Positions 5,209-7,642 of a stretch of DNA of 7,642 nt are shown in pieces. Numbering within the stretch: the first letter of the stretch is position 1; every line of letters begins with the position of its first letter. The stretch lies in the NCBI GenBank assembly GCA_002307115.1, contig DBTP01000015.1, forward strand, positions 1-7,642. The letters are read 5' to 3'. Below the pieces are notes generated by a model that was not told the origin of the DNA, made no database searches, and saw only the letters and a list, made by a program, of their open reading frames with translations. The stretch is from Fibrobacter sp. UBA1313 (lineage in GTDB: Bacteria; Fibrobacterota; Fibrobacteria; Fibrobacterales; Fibrobacteraceae). The position numbers were made by a program, and so were the translations under genes.

Positions 5209-7642
5209 ATGAAAAAAATATTTCTTTTTTCCATAGCCTTAATCGGTTTGTGTGATTTCGCATTGGCGGGTCCCATCTCTGTGATGGTTACCGACACCAC
5301 GCCGGGGATTAGTGTTCACACCAAGGGGCTATTTGCTGCGGATCTCGCTATTTGGAATTCGCCCACGCGGTTCGAGAATGTGAAACAGGCTATTGCGGAT
5401 GGGGGCTTTAACTTTTTCAGATTCCCTAATGGGTCTCTTTCTAACGATTACCATTGGAATGGTGCTGGTTATTACGATAGTACGCATGTATGGGTTCCCA
5501 GTGATACTTCGTGGGCTCCTGGATTTTTAGGGGAGACCGCTTATCGTGGCACCAGTAAGGATAATTGGGGCTTCGCGCGGCGCTCTTATTTGACCGATGG
5601 GGATACGAGTTCATTTTGGTGGGGAAATATTTATGATGAAGCCGATCCACCTTGGTTTGTTTTTGATTTGGGTTCCGCCTTCAATGTGGATTCGCTCTCT
5701 ATTATGTGGGGTTCACTTGCCCCGAAACAGTTTGAACTTGCTTATTGGACAACCCCTTACGCGCCTTATCCTGGTGTACAGCAGGCGATTGATAACCACT
5801 TAGCCACCATTTCTGTTTTCCCGGTGAAGGGAACCGTTTCTTCTCATAAATTCAAGCCTGTGCAATCCCGTTATTTTGCGGTTCGTTTCAAAACTACCGA
5901 TCTTCCCAAGAACGGAGTGCAGGTCAAAGAGATTTCTCTTTTTCAGAAATCTATGGACGTGACTCGCCAAGATTCGACGAAAGTTTTTGCTTTGTCCACG
6001 CGTTATGGGGATCTTGCGCGCACGGATTGGACGGGGATTAAGTGGCAGTTTGAATCCTTTATGGATTACCTCAAAAATTTTCCAGAAGGGGAGCCCGTCA
6101 TCTGTGTGAATGCGGGCACGGGCACCGTTCGGGAAGCTGTTGCGTGGGTGCGCTATGCGAAAAAGAAAGGCTATAAGATTAAAAATTGGCAGATTGGAAA
6201 TGAACTTGACGGCGAATGGGAAGAGACTGGCCCCCTTTCTGCAAGGCAGTACGCGGCGCGCTTCTTAGAATTTGCGCGGGCGATGAAGGCTGAGGATTCT
6301 ACGCTCTTGATCCATGGTCCTCTCTATAGCACCCACAAATACAAAGAGAAAGGGGCTGGACTTTTAGATGGGAAAAATTGGATGCCTGAATTCCTCCGCA
6401 TCGTGGGTGAGGCGGAGGCTAAAGAGGGTTTGCATTATTTGGATGCGGTGGATATTCACATGTATCCGTACTGGGCACCCAACAATCTGAATGCGTTAGG
6501 GATGCTGAAGGCTTCCATGGAGGTGAGTTCCAATCTGGATTCACTACAGGCTTGGATGAGTTTGTATCTGAGAGGAGATCGCTACGTTCATTTGTCTGAA
6601 TTCTCTACGACGACGGTTCCCACAAGCCTTACGATGGAATCGGTGCAGGCAACGGCGATTATGAATGTCTTTGCCCAATTTTTGGTTCACTTTGGGGATA
6701 AAGGTCATGCGCTTCCTTGGGATGTTTATGGTGGTTTGAACAAAGGTCCCGATGACACTTATGGTTCTATTACTCTGACCACATTGAAACGCGAGGGTTC
6801 TTGGGATCTGTGGGGGGTGATGACACCTACTGCGGAATATTTCGGTATTTATTTGGCCTTTAATCATTGGGTGCGTGAGGGCTTTTCTGTACTTCCTGTG
6901 AAAATTTCGGATACTACGGTTGCCGCATACGCGCTTGGCAAAGGCGATTCCAGTAACATCCTTCTTTTGAATTTGAACGGAGAGGAAAAAGAAATCCAAG
7001 TCTCTCGCGTTTCAGGGGCGAAGGGAATGGTACAGGCGACGTTCTTTGGTGAAGCACAATATCACTGGCAAGGGACCGATACAAAGGCTTTTGCAAATCC
7101 GGGTATGGGGCCTTCGGGGACACGGCTTACGGATGGAACGAATGCAACGGTCAAAATTCCTGCGTTTGGTCTCGCTTTGGTGCAATTCTCACCTCCCCAA
7201 AAGAAAACAGAAAATCCAGGATTTTTGCAGGCTTCTTTAGCGCAAGATTTGGTGCTTGCAGGGGATACTCTTGATTTGACGATGACGATTTACCAAAAGG
7301 AAGGAATGTTGACTTACGGGAAGGCGACAGTAAAGAAATTTGGCTTTTCGGAGAAAATAACACCCGCAGATGGTGCTTGGGGGTCTTCCTTGGAAGCCGT
7401 GCATATTAAGATTCCTGTGCCCAAGAATGCGCAAATTGGTGATGCCTCGATCTATTTAGAAGTGCTTGGCTTGGGGAATAAAGTAGGATCGTTGCGCGTG
7501 CCGTTCCGTGTGCGCGGTGCTTATAGGACTATTTCCGTTTTTGAAAATTACGAGGACAGCTTGAACGTCAATTGGTATCCTGTGGCCTTTGGGGATAACA
7601 GCACTTCGATGAAGGGAAAAATATTTGGTACCAAGGGACAAG
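5209..7642 (+). CDS. Exported multidomain glycoside hydrolase, clan GH-A type (partial)
   Basis: The gene runs off the right edge; 811 residues are open without a stop. The ATG at 5209 is preceded by AAGGA eight bases upstream. A Sec signal peptide covers residues 1-20 (KK, hydrophobic core, cleavage after ALA). The catalytic domain starts near 37 and carries FFRFPNGSLSNDYHW (69-83), similar in style to GH51-like enzymes. A discoidin-like (F5/8 type C, CBM32-like) domain follows at about 105-248 (LTDGDTSSFWW, then WFVFDLG, and SRYFAVRF near its end). The barrel then resumes: NWQIGNELDGEW (326-337) supplies the likely acid/base E332, and HLSEF (461-465) the likely nucleophile E464. Residues 560-660 form the usual accessory beta-sandwich, 670-770 an Ig-like domain, and about 774 onward (VFENYEDSLNVNW) begins another module, perhaps carbohydrate-binding. 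Substrate is probably a plant polysaccharide; family (GH51, GH44, GH39 or unassigned) is uncertain. It should act outside the cell or on its surface. Confidence 0.94.
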   Translation, partial: MKKIFLFSIALIGLCDFALAGPISVMVTDTTPGISVHTKGLFAADLAIWNSPTRFENVKQAIADGGFNFFRFPNGSLSNDYHWNGAGYYDSTHVWVPSDTSWAPGFLGETAYRGTSKDNWGFARRSYLTDGDTSSFWWGNIYDEADPPWFVFDLGSAFNVDSLSIMWGSLAPKQFELAYWTTPYAPYPGVQQAIDNHLATISVFPVKGTVSSHKFKPVQSRYFAVRFKTTDLPKNGVQVKEISLFQKSMDVTRQDSTKVFALSTRYGDLARTDWTGIKWQFESFMDYLKNFPEGEPVICVNAGTGTVREAVAWVRYAKKKGYKIKNWQIGNELDGEWEETGPLSARQYAARFLEFARAMKAEDSTLLIHGPLYSTHKYKEKGAGLLDGKNWMPEFLRIVGEAEAKEGLHYLDAVDIHMYPYWAPNNLNALGMLKASMEVSSNLDSLQAWMSLYLRGDRYVHLSEFSTTTVPTSLTMESVQATAIMNVFAQFLVHFGDKGHALPWDVYGGLNKGPDDTYGSITLTTLKREGSWDLWGVMTPTAEYFGIYLAFNHWVREGFSVLPVKISDTTVAAYALGKGDSSNILLLNLNGEEKEIQVSRVSGAKGMVQATFFGEAQYHWQGTDTKAFANPGMGPSGTRLTDGTNATVKIPAFGLALVQFSPPQKKTENPGFLQASLAQDLVLAGDTLDLTMTIYQKEGMLTYGKATVKKFGFSEKITPADGAWGSSLEAVHIKIPVPKNAQIGDASIYLEVLGLGNKVGSLRVPFRVRGAYRTISVFENYEDSLNVNWYPVAFGDNSTSMKGKIFGTKGQ

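Noticed and set aside
5251..5253. Cys15 of the hydrolase as a lipoprotein cysteine
   Set aside because: The preceding residues (IGL) do not form a lipobox, and a standard ALA cleavage site follows at residue 20.
5441..7641. Minus-strand and alternative-frame open stretches inside the hydrolase region
   Set aside because: The plus-strand frame is open for 811 codons with signal peptide, catalytic motifs and continuous domains, so the others are shadows.

Overview
The window looks like part of a Gram-negative, plant-polymer-degrading bacterium. It holds three Sec-exported proteins: one predicted outer-membrane beta-barrel of the PorT-like type, one very large multidomain glycoside hydrolase, and one Tyr/Gly-rich secreted protein. 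These sit beside a GT4 glycosyltransferase and a tRNA-Ala gene. The combination, together with the GC-rich hairpin-laden spacer at the left end, fits the Fibrobacter lineage or a neighbouring phylum of the Bacteroidota/FCB type. This assignment is an inference from gene content and sequence style; no taxonomic marker gene is present.

Layout. Positions 1-276 are a GC-rich, gene-free spacer with short direct repeats and several nested inverted repeats. Positions 277-4263 carry three genes on the minus strand, listed in transcription order: a GT4 glycosyltransferase (4263-3124), a large secreted repeat protein (2976-700) and a small two-helix membrane protein (561-277). A clear intrinsic terminator follows the glycosyltransferase and a good promoter precedes the repeat protein, so these two are probably separate transcription units. 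Upstream, still on the minus strand, is tRNA-Ala(CGC) (4472-4400) with its own strong promoter and terminator. Beyond it is a small exported beta-barrel gene (5084-4524). From a 124-bp divergent spacer the plus strand starts a large exported glycoside hydrolase (5209 to beyond the right edge). Its first 811 residues are open and in frame.

Working together. No tight operon joins the genes. The hydrolase is the clearest functional anchor: a clan GH-A type catalytic domain whose barrel appears interrupted by a discoidin-like (F5/8 type C, CBM32-like) domain. It is followed by a beta-sandwich, an Ig-like domain and the start of a further module. The beta-barrel protein, divergently transcribed from it, would reside in the outer membrane. 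The Tyr/Gly-rich protein would be exported to the periplasm or surface. The glycosyltransferase would build a surface glycan, substrate unknown. I see no defence system, CRISPR array, insertion sequence or integrase. The most unusual items are the nested domain in the hydrolase, the threefold repeat architecture of the 758-residue protein, and the folded spacer at the left end.
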